Position numbers and translations under genes: made by a program
In this document: positions 7,944 to 16,228 of the stretch, one piece after another
Position numbering within the stretch: the first letter of the stretch is position 1
Layout of the letters: every line of letters begins with the position of its first letter
NCBI GenBank assembly: GCA_018242295.1
Contig: JAFECE010000005.1
Coordinates: 209,709-273,708 of the forward strand
Source: Pseudomonadota bacterium
GTDB lineage: Bacteria > Pseudomonadota > Alphaproteobacteria > Rhizobiales > Hyphomicrobiaceae
Length of the DNA: 64,000 nt
Reading direction: 5' to 3'
Notes under the pieces: model-generated
What the model was told of the DNA's origin: nothing
Databases searched by the model: none
The model's input: the letters and a program-made list of their open reading frames with translations, nothing else

Positions 7944-9047
7944 CTATTCGTCGGCAGCGATACGATTGCGGCCGGCGGCCTTCGCTTCGTAAAGTTTTGA
8001 ATCCGCTCGATCCAAAAGCGCGTAACAATCCTCGCCCTGGCGCCATTCTGCAATTCCGAAGGATGCCGTGACTTTCCCGATGGGTTGCCCCGTCCGATGA
8101 TGCATCCATTTCTTGTTTTCGAGTTCCCCACGGATCTGTTCTCCGAGGTTCTTGGCGCCGTCGAGCCGCGTCTGCGGCAGCAGTATGATGAATTCTTCGC
8201 CGCCGTAGCGTGCCGCGGTATCACGCCCCTTGATGTTCTTTGAGAGAAGCTCGGCAAAACGCCTAAGGATTTCGTCGCCGACCGCATGACCGAATGTGTC
8301 GTTGATCCTCTTAAAATGATCGACGTCCGCCATGATCAATGAGAGATAGCCATTTGTTTCCGTAGCGGTGGTAACCTCTTTTGGAAGATAAACCTCCAGC
8401 CAATGCCGGTTCTTAAGCGACGTTACGGCATCAAGCATTCCTAGCTTGTGACTATCGCTGAGGCTGATCCTCAGCTTCTCGATCTGATGCTGCGACTGTT
8501 GCAAGCGGCTATTCAGCTCGCGCACTTCATTTTGAACTTTCTTGTTTTCGCTGATCAGCATCTGGATGATGGCGCGGACGCGTTCCGGTGGCGTCGACGC
8601 GACTAACGTGCTGCTCACCTTCGCCAACGATTCAGAATGCGAACCGCTGAGTTCAAGATGTTCCTTCAGCAGCCGCACGACAGCGAAAACCTCCTCATCC
8701 AGTTCCTGCCCTACCTTTTCCAGGCGCTCGGACAAGCGTTCGTCGATTTCGTTCGGCGTTGCGGCACCCAAGCGGAAAAATTGCAAGGCGCCCCAGGCGA
8801 AAGTCATGCAGCCTGCCGCGACCAGTCCAAACAAGAGCGCGAGCGCAAACGGGTGTGAACCGAGCCGCACGAGCCGGCCGCGCGAATCCACTTCCGCAAT
8901 TTGCCAAGAGATGTCCGATAGGGCCGTGAGGTCGATGTCTGAGCGCATCGAAATATGCCAGACCAGAAACGTCGAAACGATCCCTACTATGCTGACCAAC
9001 ATGATTACGGCGGAAGACGGCAATTGCTTCAGTGCGAATGCGCTCAT
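7944..9047 (-). CDS. Membrane-bound diguanylate cyclase (GGDEF)
   Basis: A 367-residue protein with two transmembrane helices (about 12-34 and 68-88) flanking a short periplasmic loop, a helical or coiled-coil linker (about 100-200) and a C-terminal GGDEF domain. The active-site signature is RYGGEEF, a functional variant, so it should make c-di-GMP from two GTP. The inhibitory I-site position reads KGRD rather than RxxD, so product inhibition may be weakened. The ATG at 9047 was chosen over the upstream in-frame start at 9119 because it starts right before the first membrane helix and has AGGA upstream. It converges with the upstream PilZ gene. Confidence 0.9.
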   Translation of the reverse strand: MSAFALKQLPSSAVIMLVSIVGIVSTFLVWHISMRSDIDLTALSDISWQIAEVDSRGRLVRLGSHPFALALLFGLVAAGCMTFAWGALQFFRLGAATPNEIDERLSERLEKVGQELDEEVFAVVRLLKEHLELSGSHSESLAKVSSTLVASTPPERVRAIIQMLISENKKVQNEVRELNSRLQQSQHQIEKLRISLSDSHKLGMLDAVTSLKNRHWLEVYLPKEVTTATETNGYLSLIMADVDHFKRINDTFGHAVGDEILRRFAELLSKNIKGRDTAARYGGEEFIILLPQTRLDGAKNLGEQIRGELENKKWMHHRTGQPIGKVTASFGIAEWRQGEDCYALLDRADSKLYEAKAAGRNRIAADE

Positions 9048-9299
9048 AATCCTGCTCAGCTCAAGGTGACGAAGCGTTTTGCCTCGTTGGAAAGGAGATC
9101 TGCCCGCGAGAAGTCGCATGCCGGCTTCCGACGGAAGCCTTGGGCGGAATTGAGGATGGAGTCGTCATAGTAATTTATTTTCCGGCAGCACCAAGCGAAC
9201 TCACTGCGAAAGCAGAGAAACGACGCTTCGATTCGCGGACACGGTATCTCCGCCTACGGAACATGAGTCGTCGGCAGGCGCAATACTCTTTTTGATGAT

Positions 9300-9314
9300 T
9301 TGTATAATTTACAA
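9300..9314. promoter_or_regulatory. AT-rich inverted repeat TTGTA-N5-TACAA upstream of the GGDEF gene
   Basis: A perfect 5-base dyad in a 30-base AT-rich patch inside the 284-base gap between the GGDEF start (9047) and the fliQ stop (9332). Both flanking genes run on the minus strand, so this gap is the promoter region of the GGDEF gene. The dyad has the size of an operator for a dimeric repressor or activator. The regulator is unknown. Confidence 0.35.
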
Positions 9315-9331
9315 AATTTTATGCGACACTG

Positions 9332-9601
9332 TCACTTAAATCCGAGGGCAATTCGCAGATAGAGTTGCTCGGTGAACACTTTCAGCAGGCTGCCGCTGTA
9401 GCTGCCTGTCAGCAGAATGATCAGAAAACCGACAATCAATTTCGGCACAAAGGTAAGCGTCATTTCCTGGATTTGGGTGAGCGCTTGAAAGAACGCTACT
9501 CCGACGCCGATCACCATCGCTGACCCCACAACGGGGCCAGCCAAGACGATCGTCAACCAGATCGCTTGTTGAACGATCTCCAGCGCGTCGCCTTCCGTCA
9601 T
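9332..9601 (-). CDS. fliQ: Flagellar export apparatus protein FliQ
   Basis: 89 residues with two hydrophobic helices (about 15-40 and 52-75), the size and topology of FliQ. FliQ builds the type III secretion gate in the inner membrane with FliP and FliR. The ATG overlaps the flgD stop by four bases, making it last in the operon ftcR-flgE-flgK-flgL-flaF-flbT-flgD-fliQ. In Sinorhizobium this operon continues with flhA and fliR; here the next gene downstream is an unrelated GGDEF gene, and neither flhA nor fliR occurs in the window. Confidence 0.95.
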   Translation of the reverse strand: MTEGDALEIVQQAIWLTIVLAGPVVGSAMVIGVGVAFFQALTQIQEMTLTFVPKLIVGFLIILLTGSYSGSLLKVFTEQLYLRIALGFK

Positions 9602-10002
9602 GCTGGATAGCCGATTGTTACGCCCGCGCCGATCGGCACTTCCTTGCCCGTCGTCAGAATTGCCGTTGAGCCGGAAGAATCAATTCGCACCGATTGGATC
9701 GTGCCCGTTGTGCCGTCTGGTGCCTTCAGCGTCAGTCCGATCATCGTACTTGCTTGGGAAATATTCGAATTCACAAGAAGCTGATCAAGCTTGGAGTTTG
9801 TGTTGATGCTCTGCTCGACGGACGAAAACTGTGCAATCTGAGACATGTACTGCGTCGAATCCGTCGGATTGAGCGGATCCTGATTCTGCATCTGCGCGAT
9901 CATCAATTTCAAAAAATCATTGTAGTTGAGCGTATTCGCTTTAGCAGCGGCAGAAGTTGATGTGTCCGTGCTCGTGCTGCCGGTCGACGTAACCGTTGTC
10001 AT
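9598..10002 (-). CDS. flgD: Flagellar hook assembly protein FlgD (short form)
   Basis: 134 residues containing the conserved N-terminal FlgD region: YNDFLKLMIAQMQNQDPLNP at about 27-46 and DSTQYMSQIAQFSSVEQ after it. FlgD caps the growing hook and is later discarded. It is much shorter than the enterobacterial protein and lacks most of the C-terminal Ig/tudor-like half, which is normal for rhizobial FlgD. The N-terminal 25 residues are Ser/Thr-rich and probably disordered, carrying the export signal. It overlaps flbT and fliQ by four bases on either side, so translation is probably coupled. Confidence 0.94.
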   Translation of the reverse strand: MTTVTSTGSTSTDTSTSAAAKANTLNYNDFLKLMIAQMQNQDPLNPTDSTQYMSQIAQFSSVEQSINTNSKLDQLLVNSNISQASTMIGLTLKAPDGTTGTIQSVRIDSSGSTAILTTGKEVPIGAGVTIGYPA

Positions 10003-10415
10003 GCGACCTCCTTGCTCTGTTCCTGAGGATTCATTTCAGCGGCTTCCACCGGAAGCAGTGATCTGACTTTCTTCAATGCATCGAACGGGCGATCGCTATC
10101 GAGCAATTCAGCCGTATCAACGAGTCCCTGCTTCAGAACGCGGTTGCTGATGCTGCCGAGAAGATTGGCGACCGACTCGCGCGCCATCGTCCGTGCCTTC
10201 ATGTGCAATGAAGGATCCATCAGCATCATCTGGATCATGAAATACAGCTGCTTGAACGGTGTCGTCGTGTCCTCGGGCTTCATCACATGCTGCTCGAGAA
10301 GGAAGATGACGTCATTCATCAGCTCGAGGCTGACCTTGCGATCGACGCGCAAGACGCCGCCATTGATGAAGATCCGCTCGCCGGCGCGCAACGTGATTTT
10401 CAGGCCACCAGCCAT
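9999..10415 (-). CDS. flbT: Flagellin translation repressor FlbT
   Basis: 138 residues matching FlbT across its length (GLKITLRAGERIFINGGVLR at the start, then FLLEQHVMKPEDTTTPFKQLYF). In Caulobacter FlbT binds the 5' leader of flagellin mRNA and lowers its stability until the hook is complete; in some other alphaproteobacteria it acts positively. The ATG at 10415 has GGAAGGA five bases upstream and overlaps the flaF stop as ATGA, which makes it a better start than the adjacent GTG at 10418. The likely target here is the fliC leader upstream of 24888. Confidence 0.95.
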   Translation of the reverse strand: MAGGLKITLRAGERIFINGGVLRVDRKVSLELMNDVIFLLEQHVMKPEDTTTPFKQLYFMIQMMLMDPSLHMKARTMARESVANLLGSISNRVLKQGLVDTAELLDSDRPFDALKKVRSLLPVEAAEMNPQEQSKEVA

Positions 10416-10759
10416 CACAATCCTTCCGCGATGACATTAGAGACGTCGATCAGGCCCGCGAAATTCCGCGAGTTGCCCTTGCTGATCGCGTCGGCTTCCT
10501 TGAGCATCCAGATGCCGATCGAGATGAGGCTCGCCCGGACTTCATCCGGCAATCCATTTTCTGGCTTTGCGAGATCGTCGAGAAAGAAGCTCCAGAGCCT
10601 GTTCAGGAAGAAAATGGCATCGATTGCTTCACGCGACTGCGGTCCGGCCTGCTCTGCCGACTTCAGCAGCGCTACCGACTGTTCTATCGCGAGCCGCTCG
10701 TTTTCACGTTGCCGGCTGCTCGATTCAATCAGCGTCTCTTCGTATGAGAACTTGTACAT
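10415..10759 (-). CDS. flaF: Flagellin-biogenesis regulator FlaF
   Basis: 114 residues, all-helical, with the conserved RNRLWSFFLDDL-type motif of FlaF (here LNRLWSFFLDDLAKPENGLP at about 51-70). FlaF works with FlbT: in Caulobacter it is required for flagellin synthesis and secretion and antagonises FlbT. Its position between flgL and flbT is the usual alphaproteobacterial arrangement. It is on the minus strand, 41 bases after the flgL stop, and overlaps flbT, so the pair is made together. No membrane segment or signal peptide is seen. Confidence 0.95.
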   Translation of the reverse strand: MYKFSYEETLIESSSRQRENERLAIEQSVALLKSAEQAGPQSREAIDAIFFLNRLWSFFLDDLAKPENGLPDEVRASLISIGIWMLKEADAISKGNSRNFAGLIDVSNVIAEGL

Positions 10760-10800
10760 CTTCTGCCTTCCGCAAGACTTGCTCTAGATGCCGCCTAAGC

Positions 10801-11856
10801 TCACGACAGATAGTCCATGATGGTGAGATTATTCAGCTTGTTCGTGATGGAGTACGCCGCCTGAAGCGCGGTCGAAATGTCCGAAAGCTGCGTGGTGACA
10901 GTGGCCGGATCGATCTGCTCGAGGTTGTCGATCGATTTTGTGAGAAAGTCGACCTGAGCGCTGATCTGATCATTCGCGCTCGTAACGCGCTGTTGCGTTA
11001 CACCAAGGTATGACTGAACTTGCGTAAGTCCGCCAGTTGCGTTGCCGACGAGATCTCGCGCCTTCGCTATGATCACGTCCTGGGTGCCGCTGCTGAGGTT
11101 TGCAAAACCCAACCCGGAGATCATCGTGAATGCTTCAGTCAATGTGCGAAAGTTGCTATCGTTCGCCGTCACCGATGTATTCGCTATCTCGGTTCGCGAA
11201 ATCCGGCTGCTGACGGATTTGTCTGACGCGGACGACCACGTGCTGGCCCAGCTCGAAGGGGTGAACAGATTGGAGAACTCGTTATTGAGAAAGTCCTGCA
11301 TGTCGGATGGCGAGATGTTCGCGACCGAGGGGTCGGTGGGGCTGACGCCGAATTTGGCGACAAACGCGGCCGTTACGGCCTGCGCTCCTGCAGACGGAGG
11401 GCTACCGAAGAAGTCGTCCATCGGCTTGACGTCCGAATTGATGCCTGCAAAGAGATATTGTCCGTCGAGCGACGTATTCAGCTGATCCTGCAGGGTCTGC
11501 AGGCCGGATTGAGCAGATTGAATGAGCGTTGCGGACGGCACCGAGGCCGATCCACCGCTAACCAAAGACGACAGGAAAGACTGTGTGCTGGTCGCTATGG
11601 TCTGCAGCGCCGATTGCGAAGCATCCATACGGCCGAGAACAAGATTGTTCGAATCCTTGATTGACTGAATCTGCTCCAGGTCCTGGCGCATGGAAACGCT
11701 GACCCCGGTCGTCCCGCCGAGGGTCACACCGAGATCGGCGTGCCTTCCCGTTGCAAGCTCTTTTTGCGCGTCGATAAGCTGCGATTGCAAACGAGCGATC
11801 GACCGGCGCGTGTCATTGGAGATGGATGAAGACGATACGAACGAGGTTGATATCAT
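10801..11856 (-). CDS. flgL: Hook-filament junction protein FlgL (HAP3)
   Basis: 351 residues with the flagellin-like N-terminal helix (ISNDTRRSIARLQSQLIDAQ at about 12-31) and a matching C-terminal helix (residues about 285-345) that pack together in the filament core; the middle is Ser/Thr/Ala-rich and variable, as in FlgL. FlgL joins the hook, through FlgK, to the flagellin filament. It is exported through the flagellar type III system without a cleaved signal. The gene starts 4 bases after the flgK stop, so it shares that transcript. Length and order (flgE-flgK-flgL) support FlgL rather than a second flagellin. Confidence 0.93.
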   Translation of the reverse strand: MISTSFVSSSSISNDTRRSIARLQSQLIDAQKELATGRHADLGVTLGGTTGVSVSMRQDLEQIQSIKDSNNLVLGRMDASQSALQTIATSTQSFLSSLVSGGSASVPSATLIQSAQSGLQTLQDQLNTSLDGQYLFAGINSDVKPMDDFFGSPPSAGAQAVTAAFVAKFGVSPTDPSVANISPSDMQDFLNNEFSNLFTPSSWASTWSSASDKSVSSRISRTEIANTSVTANDSNFRTLTEAFTMISGLGFANLSSGTQDVIIAKARDLVGNATGGLTQVQSYLGVTQQRVTSANDQISAQVDFLTKSIDNLEQIDPATVTTQLSDISTALQAAYSITNKLNNLTIMDYLS

Positions 11857-11860
11857 GATG

Positions 11861-13330
11861 TCAGTTGACCGTCTGGAGGAGCGTCGCGAATATGCTGTCG
11901 ACTGTGTTTATCAGCCTCGATGAGGCCTGGAAGGTTCTCTCCAAAGCAAGAAGATTGGTCATCTCCTCGTCCAAATTGACGCCAGTATCTTTCGAAAGGG
12001 CGGCACTGGCGCGATCCGCCAAAGTCTGACGCGATTCGGCTTCAGCGCTTGCGGACTGCCTTAGCGCTTCAAGCCAAGACACCGAGGATTTTGCGTAATC
12101 GGTAACGGAAGCTGATTGCGACAGCTGCGCTGACGGGTCAAACGATCGCGCCGTTCCGAGATTTGTTATGAGCTGCTGAATGCGGTCAGTGTAGGAAGCG
12201 GCGCCTGTCGAATTGTACGTGTAGGCTGAGCCCGCGATGCCGCCATCTCTGATGAGAGTCGGATCCCCGCCTTGGGAGGGATCGACATTCGGATTGACCT
12301 TGATCGAGCCGGCGAGGCCCGCCACCAGAGTTCCGGATGTGGGAATTGCGGGACCGCCGCCATATGTGAATAGACCGGCTGCAGCAGACAGCGTCGGCGT
12401 CGCGGACTGATCGGTCTCGGCGGTCGCCTCAATCAAACCGCGAGCGATCTCATCGAGCTGGCTCTGATAGGTGGGGGCGATGTTGTCTCTGACTTCGACA
12501 AGGCCGGCCAGATTGCCAGAGCTGATCGACATCGTATGCGGAGTTCCAGCGATCGGAACGCCGTCGGCATAGACCGGCGCGCCGACGGCGTTCGGCCCGA
12601 GATTTGCCGAAGCTGCGAACGTTACCTGTCGCGGGGTCTTATCGAATAGCGTTACACCGCTATCGGTGTAGATCGCCATGTCGCCGCCCGCACGCGTGAC
12701 GGTTCGGATGCCGATTTCGGTCGAAAGCTGCTTCAGAATGGCGTCGCGCTGGTCGAGCGCATCGGTGATGTCGGCGCCGCTGCCGGTTCCGCTCACGATC
12801 GTCTGGTTCAGCGTCTGAAACTGGGACAGCAAATTGTTGATGTTGGAGACTGACGTCGCGATGTCGTTATCGGCCTGATTCCGCATATCGGTCACCGCTT
12901 GGGTGGCCGAATTGAGAGACGTCGCCAACTGCTGCGCGGCGGATACGACCGTCGCTGCGATGGCGCCGTTCTGCGGAGTTGTGGAGTAATTCTGAAGCGC
13001 AGAATTCAGCTTCGCGATGAGTGCTGCGGGAGAGGTTTCGGAATCGGTCTCGCCGACCGTGTTCTGGAGCTGATTAAGCGCCGAGTTGATCACGGTTTGC
13101 GTCTGGTTATTGGAATTCGCAGTCAAATACGTGTCGAGCAGCAGTTTGTTTGCAGTACGGGAAATGGAGGCGACACTGACGCCGCCCCCCGCCACAGTGA
13201 TGACGTTTGCGACCTTACGCGTCGCATCGGAATTGTTCACGTTCGCGATGTTCTGCGATACCACCGAGATTTGCTCGGAAACAGTCGCCAGACTCGAACG
13301 CGCGTTGCCGATACTCTGTGTAAGCGTCAT
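11861..13330 (-). CDS. flgK: Hook-associated protein FlgK (HAP1)
   Basis: 489 residues. The N-terminus (residues 1-110) carries the axial-protein coiled coil with ASLATVSEQISVVSQNIANVNN-type sequence, and the C-terminus (about 420-489) the complementary helix ending in LALERTFQASSRLINTVDSIF. FlgK caps the hook and forms the first junction ring, onto which FlgL and the filament are built. It sits 30 bases after flgE and 4 before flgL. Its sequence is rich in Ala, Thr, Ser and Asn with no cysteine seen, typical of exported flagellar axial proteins. Confidence 0.94.
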   Translation of the reverse strand: MTLTQSIGNARSSLATVSEQISVVSQNIANVNNSDATRKVANVITVAGGGVSVASISRTANKLLLDTYLTANSNNQTQTVINSALNQLQNTVGETDSETSPAALIAKLNSALQNYSTTPQNGAIAATVVSAAQQLATSLNSATQAVTDMRNQADNDIATSVSNINNLLSQFQTLNQTIVSGTGSGADITDALDQRDAILKQLSTEIGIRTVTRAGGDMAIYTDSGVTLFDKTPRQVTFAASANLGPNAVGAPVYADGVPIAGTPHTMSISSGNLAGLVEVRDNIAPTYQSQLDEIARGLIEATAETDQSATPTLSAAAGLFTYGGGPAIPTSGTLVAGLAGSIKVNPNVDPSQGGDPTLIRDGGIAGSAYTYNSTGAASYTDRIQQLITNLGTARSFDPSAQLSQSASVTDYAKSSVSWLEALRQSASAEAESRQTLADRASAALSKDTGVNLDEEMTNLLALERTFQASSRLINTVDSIFATLLQTVN

Positions 13331-13360
13331 ATGCTGGGCCTTTACCTTTCAATTCTCCCG

Positions 13361-14626
13361 TCAGCGAACGAGATTTACAAGAACGTCCAGGAGTTCGGTG
13401 CCGGTTTGGAATACTTTGGAGTTTGCCGTGTAGTTGCGCTGCGCCTGAACCATGGTCGTTAGCTCGGAAGCGAGATCGACAGTGCTGCTCTCGAGTGCGC
13501 CAGAGATGATTTTGCCCCTGCCGCCTTCGTTGGCCGTGCCGAGCTGCAAGTCTCCGGACGCCTTATTCGTCGCGTAGACGTTGCCGGAAATGGCCGTGAG
13601 GTTGTCGGGGCTTGCTACGGTCGCGAGTGGGATCTTGAATGCGTCGACGCGCGATCCGTCGGCATATACCGCCGTGACGATTCCATCAGCGCTGATCTCA
13701 AGCCGATCGACAGCGGTCGGAGGGCTGCCGTTCGCGCTCGGTGCGTTTGCGCCCGTCTGCGGCGTGTAGCCCGCGGCGAGCTGCGTCATCTTGCTAATGT
13801 CGAGAGAGAACGATGCGCCGTTGGGAATGTTGAGCGTTATCGCAGGCCCACCCGACGCTACGGCACCCGTTGTCGGATCAAATGTGACCGTATTCGTCGA
13901 TAGAGCGGCACCCGTGTATGGGAAACCACCGTTGGTCGCATCAGCCGCGTTATAGACTGTAATTTCCCAGGTGTTGTCAGCAGTCTTGGCGGAATAGATA
14001 TCGAGGGTCACCTGATGGCCGAGATTGTCGTAGGTGACGATCGAGGTCTTGCCAGCGTATTCAGCCGTGGCTGCGTTTGCCGACGGCAAGTTGGCCGCAA
14101 CGGTTGCGGTCGCATCGGCAGGAAGGTTCACACCGAACGTGCCGCTCGTCGAAGGGGTCGCTTTCATACCCAAGCTGCTGGTGCTCACAACCTGGAGGCC
14201 GGCCGCACTGTTCACGACCGAACTCGAGCTGCCATCCAGGAGATTGTAGCCCAGGAGCTTGAAACCTGCGGCGTTTACGAGATCACCGTTGGCATCGGCG
14301 ACGAAGTTGCCCGAGCGAGTCAGATAGGGCGTGCCGGCGTCGCTTTGCACCATGAAAAAGCCGTTGCCGCTGACAGCAAGATCGGTCGGCGACTTTGTAT
14401 AAGTAAAGTCACCTTGCTGCGATATGAGGCGACGCGCGATTGTCGAAACGGAGCCCGGCACATACTCTGCAACGCTGCCTTCCGCGATCAGCGTCGCGAA
14501 TTCGGTGGATGCTGCCTTGTAACCGGTTGTATTGATGTTCGCGATGTTGTCCGCGACCGTACCCATTCGGTCAGACTGGACAGACATTCCCGAGACGCTC
14601 GTAGTCATTACTCCGTAGAGACCCAT
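13361..14626 (-). CDS. flgE: Flagellar hook protein FlgE
   Basis: About 421 residues. The N-terminal flagellar rod/hook motif (GMSVQSDRMGTVADNIANINTTGYKA) and the C-terminal DUF1078-type motif (ASELTTMVQAQRNYTANSKV, then TGTELLDVLVNLVR) are both present, with a long variable surface domain between. FlgE forms the universal-joint hook. I prefer the second ATG (14626), since GAGGAGA lies seven bases upstream of it but directly abuts the first ATG (14632). The start of the gene lies inside the 3' end of ftcR in another frame, so hook synthesis may be coupled to that regulator's translation. Confidence 0.95.
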   Translation of the reverse strand: MGLYGVMTTSVSGMSVQSDRMGTVADNIANINTTGYKAASTEFATLIAEGSVAEYVPGSVSTIARRLISQQGDFTYTKSPTDLAVSGNGFFMVQSDAGTPYLTRSGNFVADANGDLVNAAGFKLLGYNLLDGSSSSVVNSAAGLQVVSTSSLGMKATPSTSGTFGVNLPADATATVAANLPSANAATAEYAGKTSIVTYDNLGHQVTLDIYSAKTADNTWEITVYNAADATNGGFPYTGAALSTNTVTFDPTTGAVASGGPAITLNIPNGASFSLDISKMTQLAAGYTPQTGANAPSANGSPPTAVDRLEISADGIVTAVYADGSRVDAFKIPLATVASPDNLTAISGNVYATNKASGDLQLGTANEGGRGKIISGALESSTVDLASELTTMVQAQRNYTANSKVFQTGTELLDVLVNLVR

Positions 14627-15401
14627 CGACATTCTCCTCGTCGCGCATAATGCTCGCGGGTATTAAAGCATCTGGGCCTTGCGTGAGACTGGTTGGCGAC
14701 GTGTGCGCGGTCTGCAAAACGTCGTCGATTGCGAAGTCTTTCAAGCGGTAACCGAGGAACCGCTGAGAATCGATCGGGTCGTATCCGAGCTTCTGCTTCA
14801 ATCGCTTCCGAAGCCGGCTGATATGGCTTTCAATGACGTTCTCGTGGATCTCGTCGTTGAATATTCCGTACACGCGATTGAATATCTGCGTCTTGGTGAT
14901 CCGAGTATTGCGGCTCAGCACGAGGCATTCCAAAATTCGCCGTTCGCGCCTTGGCAAGGGCAGCACGTCGCCGTTAACGATTGGGTCGCGACCGTCGAAG
15001 AAGATCCTGATGCCGCCGACATCAACGCATTCGTCAGTGATTTGCATGCGGCGGCGAATGGCGCCACTGCGCGCCAAAATTTCCCTGACGTGAAACGGCT
15101 TCGCGAGCACGTCGTCGAAACCCAGCGAGAAAAGCTCTAGCGTTTCGCTGAGCGCCCTCGCTTCGATTAGGCCAATAAGCGGCGCACGGCATCTCGATCG
15201 GATGCGCGCCGAAATTTGCCGCCGCGCGGAAACCGTGCCGAGCAGAAAACCCTCGATGACAGCAACATCCGAGTCATTGATGAGCTCGAACCATTCGAAG
15301 AACTCAGATGGATCTACAGCTGTAGCTGCAATACCCTCTCGTTCGAAACACGCAACATACCCCCCCGCGACCGTCGAACGATCGTCAAGCACAACGAACA
15401 T
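14571..15401 (-). CDS. ftcR: OmpR-type flagellar master regulator FtcR/Rem
   Basis: A 276-residue two-domain regulator: receiver-like domain (1-110) and winged-helix DNA-binding domain (about 125-225, with ITKTQIFNRVYG and VIESHISRLRKRL recognition elements). Position just upstream of flgE-flgK-flgL-flaF-flbT-flgD-fliQ is that of Rem in Sinorhizobium and FtcR in Brucella, which activate the swimming genes. The phosphoacceptor Asp is replaced by Glu (E50 in DVAVIEGFLLG), while D6/D7 and K101 remain, so it is probably active without phosphorylation. The ATG at 15401 (GGGGGG upstream) was preferred over 15470. A C-terminal tail of about 50 residues is longer than usual for the family as I know it and overlaps flgE by 56 bases. 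Confidence 0.88.
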   Translation of the reverse strand: MFVVLDDRSTVAGGYVACFEREGIAATAVDPSEFFEWFELINDSDVAVIEGFLLGTVSARRQISARIRSRCRAPLIGLIEARALSETLELFSLGFDDVLAKPFHVREILARSGAIRRRMQITDECVDVGGIRIFFDGRDPIVNGDVLPLPRRERRILECLVLSRNTRITKTQIFNRVYGIFNDEIHENVIESHISRLRKRLKQKLGYDPIDSQRFLGYRLKDFAIDDVLQTAHTSPTSLTQGPDALIPASIMRDEENVDGSLRSNDYERLGNVCPV

Positions 15402-15723
15402 GTTGCCCCCCAGGCCCCGCAAATCATTGGCACTAAAGGGAATACAGTGATTCACGGCAGTTATTAACATTTATTTCATTATTGCTTGCGGCCGAAAAGA
15501 CACGGCAAATCACTCGGAAGTTACACTCAATGCAGATACATGACGTCCGCGCGTTTGTGGCGCTTCGAGTTTAAATGGCAATTCAACTCCGTATAATTTT
15601 ATTTGTTTCGATTTCGGCTCCGTAACCTAATTGTTGTTCAATGGAATACGCTAGCTCTACCGCGAACCGGCCAATTCCCAGCCGATAAGCGTTTGGAGAG
15701 AATTACGTTTCAATCGCTGCGAA
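15402..15723. other. Divergent intergenic region between ftcR and a PilZ gene
   Basis: About 320 bases, AT-rich between roughly 15440 and 15620. It must hold promoters for ftcR (minus) and for the PilZ gene (plus). I see no strong -35/-10 pair, inverted repeat or terminator, and no short frame that looks coding. Confidence 0.5.
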
Positions 15724-16164
15724 ATGAGTGGATTTGTTCAGGTGCGTAATATGAAGCAAACAAAGGTCCGAAAACTCTTTCGCAACTTGGCAGCTGCCGA
15801 CGCAATTGCAGAAGATGTTATGATCGACGACCGTCGCGTTACTGCGCGGCACGAGGCGCGCCAGCACGTTGCGCTTCGGTTTCGAAAATCTCATTTGATC
15901 TGCGATCTCACAGATCTTTCCGAATCTGGCGCGAGGATCAGTGTTCTCGACGGCGTGGTGCCGAACGTCGATGAAACCGTATCTTTGACGCTGTTCGACG
16001 GCACGGTCGTCGTCGGCAGGGTATCCTGGCTGAAGGATAAGCATATCGGCGTTGAATTTGTTACGCCCGTAACGAATGTCGACGAGCGTCTGGACTTCGA
16101 AAATCTCGGACGAGCTTATTATCAGAAGGCGGTCCGGCTGCAGAAATCGGCGCGCCGCATCTAG
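15724..16164 (+). CDS. PilZ-domain protein
   Basis: 146 residues. After an N-terminal helix-forming stretch (1-40), the segment from about 42 to 118 fits a PilZ beta-barrel: RHEARQHVALRF gives a basic motif (RxxxR) and CDLTDLSESGARISV the DxSxxG motif. It is therefore a likely c-di-GMP-binding protein. It is the third PilZ protein in the window and is divergent from the flagellar regulator ftcR, so a role in motility is a fair inference. A second in-frame ATG at 15751 could also serve as the start. No membrane segment is visible. Confidence 0.78.
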   Translation: MSGFVQVRNMKQTKVRKLFRNLAAADAIAEDVMIDDRRVTARHEARQHVALRFRKSHLICDLTDLSESGARISVLDGVVPNVDETVSLTLFDGTVVVGRVSWLKDKHIGVEFVTPVTNVDERLDFENLGRAYYQKAVRLQKSARRI

Positions 16165-16228
16165 GTCGTTCCAAGCTCAGCACTGTCAGCGTTCCGCAAG
16201 CCGAATCCCATAGGTTGCCGAGCTTCGA

